Part shown: one piece after another, positions 34,068-45,195 of the stretch
Layout: each line of letters begins with the position of its first letter
Numbering within the stretch: the stretch's first letter is position 1
Source: Chalara sp. BL73
Lineage: Eukaryota; Ascomycota; Leotiomycetes; Helotiales
Length of the DNA: 64,000 bases
Direction of reading: 5' to 3'
Assembly: GCA_918026815.1 (NCBI GenBank)
Contig: CAKJVC010000021.1
Span: 496,001-560,000 of the forward strand
The notes under the pieces: model-generated
The model's input: the letters and a program-made list of their open reading frames with translations, nothing else
Databases searched by the model: none
Told to the model about the DNA's origin: nothing
Translations under genes and position numbers: made by a program

Positions 34068-37000
34068 GTTTATTGTAGATGTGGTTTATGTGCTTGTGGT
34101 ATATGTACGTGGGGATTCGAGGGGGGGAGAATCCAGATTTGATGTTTATGCGGCTTGCAGTGTCAACAAATGCAGAGTTTGCAAAAGATGGTGGTGAGAA
34201 GTGGTATCTCGAAGTGATTGAACGATGCTGTTAATGAAGGAAAGTACAGTATCCGCAGAATACCGAGAGAGCGTCAAGCTGGTGGTGGAGATAAAAAAGA
34301 ACGAAGGTAGAAAGGTTGACAAGGTAAGGTGAAGTGAAGAGAGAAGAGAGAAGCTGGATCAGACGGGGGGGGAAGATGTCTGCCTTTTCACTGCCCGACA
34401 GTGCACCAATGATCGTTAGTTGTACAACACGAGAGTCAGGGGGGAAGGCCAGGCCACGGAAACATTCTGCTTGGCGCCAGACAAGAGAGGACTAGCGTAA
34501 GGCACTGCACGGAGAATAGACCAGCCCCGGCCCAATAATATCTCGTGCTCCCCTGACCCGTTTTGGTGGGAAAAAGCTAAAGATGGATCCGTCACGACAG
34601 AGACTTTTTTCACCCCAAACGCCTTTCCCCCCCCACTACCGAACTGAAGCAGAACCCACAGCACAAGTCAGCACAGCAGCACAACACCACACACACCTCA
34701 TCACATCATCACTCAGCTAGGCTGATGCCTGAGGTACTTATCCTCGTTACTCATACTCCTACTCATGCTACTTGTACGCTCCTCCTGGCCCCCCCGAACC
34801 TACGCCTGAACTTAAACCCAAACCTACCCTACTGTACGGTACTGCACTATCCTGTAAGTGCCGCCCTGTAAGTACTCGCCTGTAAGCCTGGACCAATCTT
34901 GATCTGTGCTGCTGCCGCCGTCAACCATCATTTATCACCCTGTGTAACATCTTTCCTGAACATTAGTCGTGATAGACTTTCGCGCGATGATTTAGCCCTT
35001 CGATCGTGCCGTTCGATCGGCTCCTCCATTCTTGCCGCGTAAGAGACGATTGTGCCTGCTGGCCAATTCACTAGCCATTTTACCTACAAAGTAGTTCTCA
35101 GTATCCCACTTTCGTCATTACAAACTTTCCATTCTAGAAGCCACAAGTAAAAGTTAACTCGAGTTACACAAACCCTTCATTCGTCCAACCTGCTATTCCA
35201 TCACTCCAACGGCCTACTGACGCCGTGAAAAGACTTCTCTTGACGTACTTGCCGCGTATGAGAAACTGAGGAGGCTTCATTTGTTGAGCAAAATAGTTGC
35301 TTTAGCACCATCTAGCTTTTTATCTTAAAGTTTGTAACAACGCCGGTAAAATTAACTCAACTTACACATATCATCGACCTTGGAAAAGCACGGCAGTTGA
35401 CTGCTCTGGCAATGGTAATACTTACTATGTGCGAGAGAACCCATCCCGATTCCCCGATCTGTGCTTCTACTCATCACAATGCAATCCGCAAGGGAGGGCC
35501 TCGGCGTGTTCGCCGACAGGCAAAGCCAGCTAGTTGCCCTGGGTCCATCTCTAGTCGTGGCACTTCCTGAACTTCTGAGTAAGGTATTCTTGATCCTCCA
35601 ATTTTTATCCGATAGTACTGTTCCAGCCTGTGTTCGCTGCGTCTCCTTGCTTCGTACGTCAATATATTGCTTTTCCGGTCGTACTGTTCTCCCTGGCGCA
35701 TGCAGCTGCATTGATGGCCAGGGCCTGGTCGACTCCGCCTCAAAAGCAGGGGCGGACTAAGCGGAAAACCCCAGAAAAACCCGTCATTGAAATTTGATCC
35801 AAGAGATGGAGCCCGCGTGCCCTGGTCCGTTTAATGTCAGTCAACGACGATCGAAACATGCTGCAAGCCACAAGGCAGACTGAGCTGGCCCTTGCTCTTT
35901 AGCCAATAAGCAGTGCATCTAGACATATGCCAGGCGTCAACCAGTTCCCTGAGCACACGTAACTACAGTACCCGTCAAAGCACTCTTCAAGTCCTTTTGT
36001 TACTCGAATTGTGCAAACCATCTCATTTCTGAGAGATAACGCATTGCTCAATCAGCTAAGCTGCATACCAGCTAGCAATGCTAACTTTTGAAAGGGTGTA
36101 AATATTGAGTGCCATTTGGACAACTGAGCAAAGGGCTGGATTTGTAATGCTGTTCATGTCAGTTATAATTCTCATTTGCAAGCCCTCAATATATAAGCCC
36201 AACTGAGAGCATAATGGCTTGTCAGGGTGGCAGTAGCTTACGTTTCGATGAAGAGCTACTCTGAGAAAGCTAAAATGTCGTTTGAATCCCAAGGGTTGAA
36301 GTCTGACATAGAGATACTAATACTTCTCTTTGGTGGCTTGGGTTTTGTGTATAGTAGTGGGTGCCTTCGGAACAGCCTTTGAAGTACCTCCATATGGATA
36401 CGAGATGTGAAGATGCGTGACTTCCTGATTCAGAGGTGGACAGCCTCACGTCTTCTCACACACTTTCCAAAGAAGCTTGTTCTATTAGTAAATTGAGATG
36501 CAATCATGTTAGACTTGAGATAAAAATCACTTACGCAAAGGAAGCCCCCGCCCCCCGCCCCCCGCCCCCCGCCCCCCGCCCCCCGAAACCCCGTCCAAAG
36601 ATTCGTTGAGAATAGACTTCGTGGTTATATAGAGCAAATTGCTGACTGGTATGCGTCTCGCTTTAGAGCCCCCTCCTTGATAGTGACTCATAGCAAGCGT
36701 GTGATGGTATAGAATATGTGTGAGCTTGGTGCTCCGGCATCCGAGTATTATGATACATTTAGAATTTGTTTGCTCACCAGTTATAAACTAATCAGTAAAG
36801 TAGCCAAAACATAGATAGAACACAGAGCCTTTTCGCCTTCGCTATCCTTGCCGTAGTCCCTATCGCAACCCTGCAAACCTCGAAGCAAAGAATGTGCAAA
36901 ACAGCATGCCAACCGTCAACGGTGACGACCTGGCTTATGCCTCAGGTCCTCCAGAATAACCCCATCTCTGTTTCTGAGGCTTATGGTCACTCCCACCATC

Positions 37001-37738
37001 AGGACTGATCTAGCTTGTCGATAATGTTTTATTGTGTGGAATTCACCGTCACTGGAGTTAAAGAGCCTCATGATAAACAAGTAGCTGGTGTCAGGCTCCA
37101 TGCTTGCCTTCGCCGCCTGCCAACTTTCAGTATTCCGAATACATCGCCTCTAAACGACCACCATTTTTCCTACATGAACGGTTGGCATCTCCCAACCGGC
37201 ATCTACAATGATTCTGAACTCCGGGCTCGAGGACTGCAACTTCACAAGTAAATCCCCCAATGAACCAAGTGTTCGCTTCGTACAATGCATTAGACGAACA
37301 TGGTCGCTTCTTCCTCACGAAGTATTCAATTCGCCTATGTTTGGAATTCTTCGGGCAATACACTAGTTGTTGTGCAGGATGTAATGATAGGCCTTCCAGC
37401 GAGTCAAGGCTACTTTGTCGAGCGGGGCGTCAATTACATCTTCCCTAATCGTAGCAAGGCCTTGCCTAGCAGTCATATCCCGGACTAAATAGACATCGTG
37501 ATGGCCATTTGGGGCCCACGGGTGAACACCTGACCCGATGACAGAACTGCCCTTGAGATTTCTGAACCGAAAGAATGATTTAGAGGCTGTACATTTATAT
37601 ATAGTGCTCGAAATAGCGATGTAATGTGCTTGAGACTCGGCGGGATTAGGTGGCGATTGGCCAAACACTTGAAGAAAGATATCCTTTTCGAAGGAGACAT
37701 AGGTGGCTGCTGGCGTATGTCTCTGAATAAATCCTCCC
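34068..37738. other. Long gene-poor region with a C-rich heptamer array
   Basis: The first part is the promoter of the DPBB gene, with C- and G-runs. Three close copies of CCTGTAAG lie at about 34852-34890. Frames at 35352-35760, 36916-37700 and elsewhere are short and have no motif. I find no intact gene. The right part may hold more of a decayed minus-strand gene whose 2EXR-like piece lies at 37739-38008. Confidence 0.4.
36545..36585. repeat. C-rich tandem array (CCCCCCG), about six units
   Basis: CCCCCG followed by five perfect CCCCCCG units. The minus strand carries six G-runs of 5-6 bases separated by single C's, a strong G-quadruplex pattern, and the plus strand could form an i-motif. 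It lies in noncoding sequence. Confidence 0.95.
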
Positions 37739-38008
37739 CTATATGGGATCTAGCCCCTCTTCGATAGATAGGTCAAACCGCACGTATTCTTCCAGGCCGA
37801 GGGTCCCCGATCGGGAGTATGCATGGAGAAGAGCTAGGACGTTATTACCTGGCCATGATCGTCGTAGAATTATCTTTACCTTGGAAAGGCGTAGCCTTGA
37901 TCGTGAACTTATAAATAAGACGAGGCTCAATTCCTTCGATTGCAGATTCCATATCTGATCTTCGAGTTCGTTGGGAAGCTTTCTAAGGTCACTGGAAGGT
38001 CGTTGCAA
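37739..38008 (-). pseudogene. 2EXR/F-box-like domain fragment
   Basis: A minus-strand frame reads LRKLPNELEDQIWNLQS and then NNVLALLHAYSRSGTLGLEEYVRFD, which matches the pattern of fungal 2EXR-domain proteins (LPxELxxxIW.., then a leucine-rich helix with SR..L..Y..F). There is no ATG in this frame and a stop follows at once, so it is a fragment. Other minus-strand pieces down to about 36900 may belong to the same decayed gene, but I cannot join them. 2EXR genes are numerous and fast-evolving in Pezizomycotina, and their function is unknown. Confidence 0.35.
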
Positions 38009-39103
38009 AGGTGGCTTCTCTCATCCTCTGGTGTTCAAGAGTTCTAAAAGTATGGTGATATGTTGTAATTGCTTTTTAAGTTAAAAAAATATGATGGATG
38101 GTGAAGTTCAGAGATGTGGAGGTGATTAAGGTCCAGACTGCTCTAGTAAGCCTCAATCTTTTGGTAGCACTTGGTGGAGCCACGGCTATGATGTAAACAG
38201 TCGAAGGGGCTGAGCTTGAACATAAGATACGATACGCTACCATTGGAAAAATCCATTTCATGATAATTCGGGGAACTGATCTACAGCTGCAAGAGAGCTT
38301 GTCGAGAGAATCGAATCCGAAAGCACCCTAATTCTCCCCCAACACCTGCCTGCCAGGAACACTATGCGCTGTCTGACAAAAAAGGTGACTTATAACCTGA
38401 ACCCCATTATCCCAGGTTGCCATAAAGCCACACTCTATTGATATATCGCGTGTGAAGTTCGAGGGAAAACCAAAGGAACGAAGTCAAAGCCCACCCGCTT
38501 TCCCCATTGCTAAATCTAACCCGTCTTCAACAGCAAAACCCAGTCGTAGGTGTATTGTCAGCAGGATGAGGCTCTCTTATCCTGGGTATGCATACATGAG
38601 TTATTTAATTAAAGGCTCATCAACTTCATGAGACAATATGCTAATGTCTAAAGTTCATTCAAGATTGCCTTGTTCTATCGTTGAAATTCATTTTCTGGAT
38701 CATTTAAAGTAACCATAAGATACAGGAAGGCCATTCAGTTCGTGAATGACTCCCGTGCTGACTCTAGTATAGAATGACGCGAGTTTGGAAGGAGGCGATT
38801 CAAACAGACCATTATCATACATATACTCTGACTCATTGTTTAAGAAAGTGACTCAAAAGAAGGTATCTTGGAGTTAGAACAGCCGCCTCATGCCTCAAAA
38901 CCGTTCCTTTTTCAACTGCCTCCAAGCAAATTCCGAGATACATATACAGTCTGCATGACAATGGCACCAAAAATGCAAGATCTGACACACCAAAACTAAA
39001 GGAGACACAAACTGTGTCGCCATCCACCATGAATAATCTAACCCAACCGAAGTGCGAACCCCAATCCTAGGAATTCGAACTATGGAGTAAAAATCTTCTT
39101 CAC
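38009..39103. other. Intergenic region
   Basis: No supported gene; small frames at 38076-38261 and 38833-39030 lack motifs. Confidence 0.4.
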
Positions 39104-39382
39104 ATGCGAATAAAGTACCGCTTTGAACTATTCTACAACGGTCTGATCAACGCATATCAACACTGGCACCTACCAACACAATTCTTCATCAACCGATGCC
39201 GTGGTGACGCATGGACAGCTTGGTGGAGGAGTGTTCAAATTGATGATGTGAAGCGGTTCATGCCGAAGGTGGTTGGAAAGTACCATCGTTTGGCGGCCGA
39301 GAATGGACGTGGAAAGCAAGCGCGAGATTTGGAAGGAGAGCCGATCGGGGCGTATGAGGAAAGGGAATATTGTTTGACATGA
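39104..39382 (+). CDS. Hypothetical small protein or fragment
   Basis: An ATG at 39104 opens 92 codons with a coding-like, aromatic-rich composition (RFELFYNGLINAYQHWHLP, then GDAWTAWWRSVQIDDVKRFM). A stop lies 36 nt upstream in frame. No family is recognised. It could be a small gene, an exon of a larger one, or a remnant. Confidence 0.3.
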   Translation: MRIKYRFELFYNGLINAYQHWHLPTQFFINRCRGDAWTAWWRSVQIDDVKRFMPKVVGKYHRLAAENGRGKQARDLEGEPIGAYEEREYCLT

Positions 39383-42300
39383 AGAGGCTGCTCGATTGGA
39401 CTTGGATTAAGTACTCAGACTGGCGACCGAGAGATGGTCTTAGAAAGAGAGGTTCTCTTATTGGAATATCTCGGTGGTGTACTTATACCTGCGAAAATAC
39501 GGTAGATGAATGAGAGGCTGGCGAGGCTGGAAATAGCTCGATTTACAATTAAAGATTCGTCCCGGACAGGGAAGATAGAGTAAGAGTAGGAAAAGAGAGA
39601 AGAGCAAGACTTGTCTGCACGCTAGTGGGCCTTTAGAGGATGTGAGTGGGAGAGCTTTTTGACAGTTGAGAACCTGTGGAAGGTATGTGTAAGGACAAAT
39701 CCAATCCTTTGATGTAGTCTTCCCAACGATGACTGTACTCTCAGATCCTGGATCTGAATAAGATTAAATAATGAAACCTCTCATGGAGAATGGGTTGCGA
39801 AAATGTGTCGAGTACTAACGACGGGCACCAAGATGAAAGACTCTGGCCATTACCTCCTCCCAAAGTATATGGTGCTGTCATTTGAGTAGCAGATATATGT
39901 AGTATTATTGAACGTAAATTGAACCAAAAAAGCTCAAATTTTGATTGGAATATTCGTTTTGCCTTAGATGAGGTGTTTAAATTCTCCCAAAGCCTGGTCG
40001 CTTTGGGATTTCCCATATTTGTTAACTTAGGAGTCCAATTCTTGTGCATCATCAGCGTCAGAGGTGAGGCCTGTACAATATGAGAGACAACAGGACGTAG
40101 AAATAAGCTCATGCAAGCATTATAGAGCCGCCAGGAATACACAAATAGAATATTGGGGAAAGGTGACAGCCTTGACAGAACCACTATCACTGGTGTCTAA
40201 ATATGGCATCGGGACACCTAAGAATAGCTCCCAGCTGATACCAAGATACGATCCTAATAAAGGTCTGATGCTGATGCGATGTAAACCCACAGCTTTCGCC
40301 TGGCGGCTTACCCACAGCATGGGGTTCTCCAACAGTATGAGGAGACTTCTATCATCGCCCATGGGTTTCGCGCTTCCAGCACTCTTTGGTTGCAGAAACG
40401 TGGAGGATCGGAGAATTTGTGATAACGTGGTGCATATGTGAACGTTGGTAGACCGTTCTCGGGTACATACATCTATATAAAGTACTACAAAGTATGTCAT
40501 GTTGGCATCTTAGTGGCTGTAGTGATGGTATAAGTACCTGGCGCCGGAGAGGATAAATTTCAAGCGCGATCATTTGGACCCCTGAGGTTGAGTGTTGGTC
40601 GTTCCTGCATGAGCGCTTATTGAGATGCTTCCTTACTGCTTCTTCAGCCTTCCCTCCTTGCTGTTGCTAAGGCACCATGGTATCCAGCGTATGATCGCCG
40701 GCAGCAAAGGAAGATCCCAACAAACGCTGACCAACTTCATACTATGCTCTCTAACAATTAATGGCTTGCGAGCGAGACGCCGGCTTGGTCAAGCCTTTTC
40801 GTGCGATACTGAGCCCTGGTGTCGGTACCGGCCACTGCAGGTACGAAAGTCAAACTGAAGCTTATTTAAGAATCGGTAGGCCATCTAAGGGATGAAATGC
40901 GGACTTGACGTCGTGAGTCTCCATGAAGGTGTAGTACAAAGAAGTATGAATGGACGTCGTGGAATGTTGAAGCAGCGCTTAGAGGGCGGCTTCCTGCATG
41001 ATTGATTGGCATGAAAGGAGACATTTACTTCTATTTCGAAAGTATCTTTGTCAGAAGCTTCCTTTTTGGATCCTCTGTGGCATGCGTAGAGATGAAACGA
41101 AATAGTGTTGGGTCAGGATGGGAGTCAATAAGTAACTTGATAAAGAGCCCAACGGGGAAAGTTGAGGTCGGTCACGTGTACGAAGCGCCACTTCTTTGAC
41201 CGCTCGGTTGTGGACATGCTGTGAAATCCTAGACTTTAGGTCCGTTACTTCCTTCTGCACATATCTCGCCAGCTCTGCTCTCTGGCCTATCAGGGTATCA
41301 TTTGCGTACCATGTTGATAACATCGCTCATATGCTCAAGGGGCCAAATCTCGAAGCAAACAAGAATATCATTTTTTTTCAGCGTGGCGGCTAAAGGTGTG
41401 GTAACAACCCATGTTCCGTGCGGCAGGCATCCAAAGGAAGTTGCAGCCCTGGCCGGCCTGGCACGCTGCATTACCTGATCACGAGCCACGAGAAATATAA
41501 AGCCACTCCGTGTCGCCCTGGTTGGTGTGGTCCAATCTTGCAGACACTTTCCCAGGCTCAACATTTCATTGGAGCATTCCCCAACTCGTCACACACTAGA
41601 AATCCTTAGACTTCCGGAAAGGTATTCCTGTGCAATCAGTCCTTCACTGCATTGTTGATACGAAGTCAGAAAGGTGGAAGGGACTGTTGGTCTATGTCGA
41701 GTTGAGGCACGGAATACCAACTGTTCGAATAGAGTGAGCCTTCGGCCGGATATCTTTCCAAGCGAAGCGCGGGAAGGTCGATCATACACCGCGCTTATCA
41801 TTATAATGCCTCTTCCTCCTCATCTTTCAAGCTCACCGAGTGGTCAAGCCAAACATTTTCTGCCTTCGAACAAAATATCAGATGATACATCAAAATTAGG
41901 TGTTGCGAAATACCGCTTCTGCCAGCAGCGGGACAGTATGAATGTAACAATTATGAGCTTCATTAAGAGAACCGTCTCTTGTGGTTTCAAAAGCGAAGCA
42001 GCCGGATCATCTGGTAGTGTGCGTGACTTCACCGTAACATAAGCCCGTACCCATCGGAGGTATCTGCCGGCTTCTTACACCATATTGATATTACATGGAC
42101 CAACTTTGCCCTGCTTATATTTTCGTTTTCACACACCATGAAGGAAAAGGCTTGTGCTGTCCCCTAGATAAGAATTGGTTGTGGCAAAGGCCATGGATTT
42201 TAAGCCATCAAGAAAGCAGTTCAAAACACTTCCATGTTCCTCCATCGCTATGGCATCCAGCGCGCTTCAAGATTTGTTGGATGCGCAAAGACGACAAATT

Positions 42301-45195
42301 TGCCGAGCGGCGTCTAACGCACTGCCAAGCTGATGGATCTTCCCCATGTTCTCACAGTTCCCTCTGCGAAACCCACCATCAGTATGGGTTTGAGCGCTAA
42401 ATGAGGCATCCCATCGATTATTTTTACATGTAATCAGCCAATAGCCGTACCTTTTTGCATCGTTACTGAGATAGCCAGAGTGCCCTCATCACTTTTCATC
42501 ACTTGAGGCGATCCATTCTATTCTTGTCAAGCACACCCTTGTTACCGATCCATTCGGAGGTTTGTTTCAAAGAGAGCAACGTAGCCGGGCTGCCAGGGGT
42601 GCCTACATTCCACATCCTTCGGGTATCGACTAATACTCGGCTCCCAACCACGCATCAGATCAGCCCTTATGCGCCGTCATGCTTCGGCCGCAGAGTCTCG
42701 GACAAGGATAGGAACGGTAAGACAGTACGAGCCTACTGTAAAGGTCATCCAGGAAGGGCATCACATCGGAAATTTGTTGCTCCATATGCACGAGAGTTGG
42801 TTGAAGGTGACTCTCAGAACTGACCAGCGCGGCAAATGGTGACTGGTTTGGAGATGCGCTTGAACAGAGTGTCATTTTTGTCCTCAGGTAGGTTCTACGA
42901 GGAAGAGGTGAAAAAAAGACATAGGCTTGCCTCACCGTATTTCAGCGAATAATTCTCTCCAGGTTGCTATGACTGGTGGGAAGGGTGAGCTGTGTAGCTT
43001 TCATATCGCAGTGGTATGAATAATTGGAGGTTGGGTTCGATTCGATTTATTGCAGTTATGCTTTTCCTAATTGAGATATTTGCCGACGCAGAAACATTGA
43101 GACGCTGTCGAATAGGATGGCAGAACAGGGATGTCCAACATCGCGGTAGCGCAAAGAGTGTGATATGCCTTATGAAGGACGCACTGTGCAGTCCAGTCAT
43201 CAAAAACTCAGAGATGAACGCGCCGCCGCTCAGCTGGACCTGATTCAAGCAGTTGATGATAGGTTATGTGTGCCCCGTTCCGCGATAAATTTGCCCAACC
43301 TTGAACCTCGCAGACGGGAGGCTTGAGATTTTGAAGTCGCATCGTGCTGCATGTTCAGGTTGCTGCCATCCGCAACGCACCGCTTGGCTTGTACTGCACA
43401 CAATAAACATTGATCTGCCGGCCCTAGGCTGGGCGGGCGAGTTCAAAAACAGGTGCGAGGGTGGCATGGGAAACTCTATCCATCGTTCCGAATGGCAGCA
43501 TAACGAGATGCAAACCCTAACTTACCATCTGCATCTCATCTCACGTCGCTTCCCCTCTCTCCTTTCTTCGCTCTCTTGGTGTGATTGTTCCATTGGCCTG
43601 CTGATTATGTGTGATTGCGTTGCCCTGCCTGTTCTTTTCTCCAGACTCAACGTATCGCAAGCACAAGCCTCTTCGATGGGACTCGTCCTTCACAACAATT
43701 ATTGATCCTCTAAGCCACGGTGATTCTCGCGACAATGGTTTGTCGATCCTCGTAATCCAGCAAACTCCCCCTAGCCATCCTTGGATTAAGCAGTCGGATC
43801 CTGCCTATAACTCTCTGCCTATCCGGCGGCAGCATAAGCAAAGGGCAACGTGCCAAGCCAAACCAAAGCACCCCGTTAGCGACGAAGCCCGCAATAGGCG
43901 CGCGACTTGGATGGAAACCAGACAGCCACGGCACCCTTACCCATGCATGTCGTCAGTAGCACAGGCGGGCGGTAATATATTGGCAGGCAACCCCAACTTT
44001 AAATCGGTTGACATCTTCTGCGTCCGCTACCAAACTGTTGGGTCGTCCTTCCTCGCCGTCTCTCTGGATAACATAGGATCCCAGTGAGTGATTCCAACTG
44101 ATCCTTCGCAAACAGCCACGAATAGATAGTCTGGAAGGCCACTTTGCGATTCTATTCTAGGACTGGTCCCTAGTACGAGCGAGGAAAGAATTGACGATCG
44201 TTTGTCGAGGCCGACCTGTAGGGAAAAGCGACGGTCGCATAAGTACGAGTCCAGAGTACGTAACGGAGGGTGGAGAACCAGGGAGTGACGAAGGCAAAGC
44301 CAAAACAGAGGCGACTCCAGCTGGACCGGACCAGTTTCTGTTTCTTCTAAATATACCGCGGCTGGGCCACGTGAACGCATTGAAACATCTACTTGTTGAG
44401 GCACGACTGTGCTCATTCTGATCGAGTTCAAATCAATCCAGTATCGGAGGGATAACGAATCTGCTTTAAAGCTCGAGCCTGGACTAGAAGCCAACATTGT
44501 TCGTCACTCTAACCACGGTGCCGCGTCCACAGCCTCAACGCGCATTGAGACGCCAAGCTTTAGCTGCCGCAATTGCGCAAAATTGTATCGGAAACGGTTC
44601 TTATTTATTTGATTCTTGTGCTTGAGATTTTTCTTTTGCTCAGATTCTCGAGCTTTGGCATTGTCTAGTTGGGAGGAAGGTAACCTAGAAAAGGAGTGTA
44701 CTAGTGGTTGATATCTGAGGCAAGCGACAACAGGTCAGGTGAAGCTGATAGAAGTCCATTGTGAAGCGGGCGGTCTTGGATGAGTGGCAGTGTTGCAGAA
44801 AAGCCAATTGGTCGATTCAACAGGAAAGAAAGTGTGAAAAAAGCGGATCGACGGCGTCAATTAGTTGGTCAACTTCACAGAAAGCAACAAAACACCCCCA
44901 GCAACTTGTCTAGGAGAGAATACCGTTCGGAAAACCTTTGTAGTGTCAGCTACGTTATCCTGTGTGAGTCTACTAGCTTTGACAAAAGAAGTTGGTCTCA
45001 GGACATATGCTCTCTGAAAGTCAAGTCGAGTTTGAGTTTGTGTCTACACGACAAAAACCAAGCTCTTTGGGGATGAGAAGCAATAGGGTAGAAGCTATTC
45101 GTGGGCAATCACATTTAGATCTTGCTCGTCCTACAACAGATATTTTGATTTCAGAGGGTGCTCAAGAGATCTACCAGCCCTCAAACCCAAGGCCC
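39383..45195. other. 5.8-kb stretch without a convincing gene
   Basis: Many short frames overlap on both strands (the longest is about 150 codons, at 39741-40190 and 44027-44497 on the minus strand) but none has a motif or sensible start. The right part is probably the promoter and leader of the zinc-cluster/acetyltransferase gene: pyrimidine-rich at about 43540-43585, a CACGTG at 44368-44373, and a 98-codon frame from an ATG at 44780 to 45076 that would be an upstream ORF if it is transcribed. A GTGAGT..CTCAG pair at about 44963-45001 may mark a leader intron. Confidence 0.4.

Noticed and set aside
34852..34890. Three CCTGTAAG copies as a possible operator array
   Set aside because: The spacing is irregular and the unit is short; chance or local duplication is as likely and no regulator is known for it.
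35461..35760. Plus-strand frame of about 94 codons from an ATG at 35479
   Set aside because: No motif, an opposite-strand frame of similar length overlaps it, and no splice partners are visible.
39741..40500. Two overlapping minus-strand frames of 149 and 126 codons
   Set aside because: They overlap in different frames, have no family features, and lie in a region full of chance frames.
43021..43040. GGTTCGATTC, a second tRNA B-box-like sequence
   Set aside because: No cloverleaf can be drawn from the flanking bases and no A box occurs at the proper distance.
44027..44497. Minus-strand frame of 156 codons
   Set aside because: Length alone; composition looks random and it lies in the probable promoter/leader of the plus-strand fusion gene.
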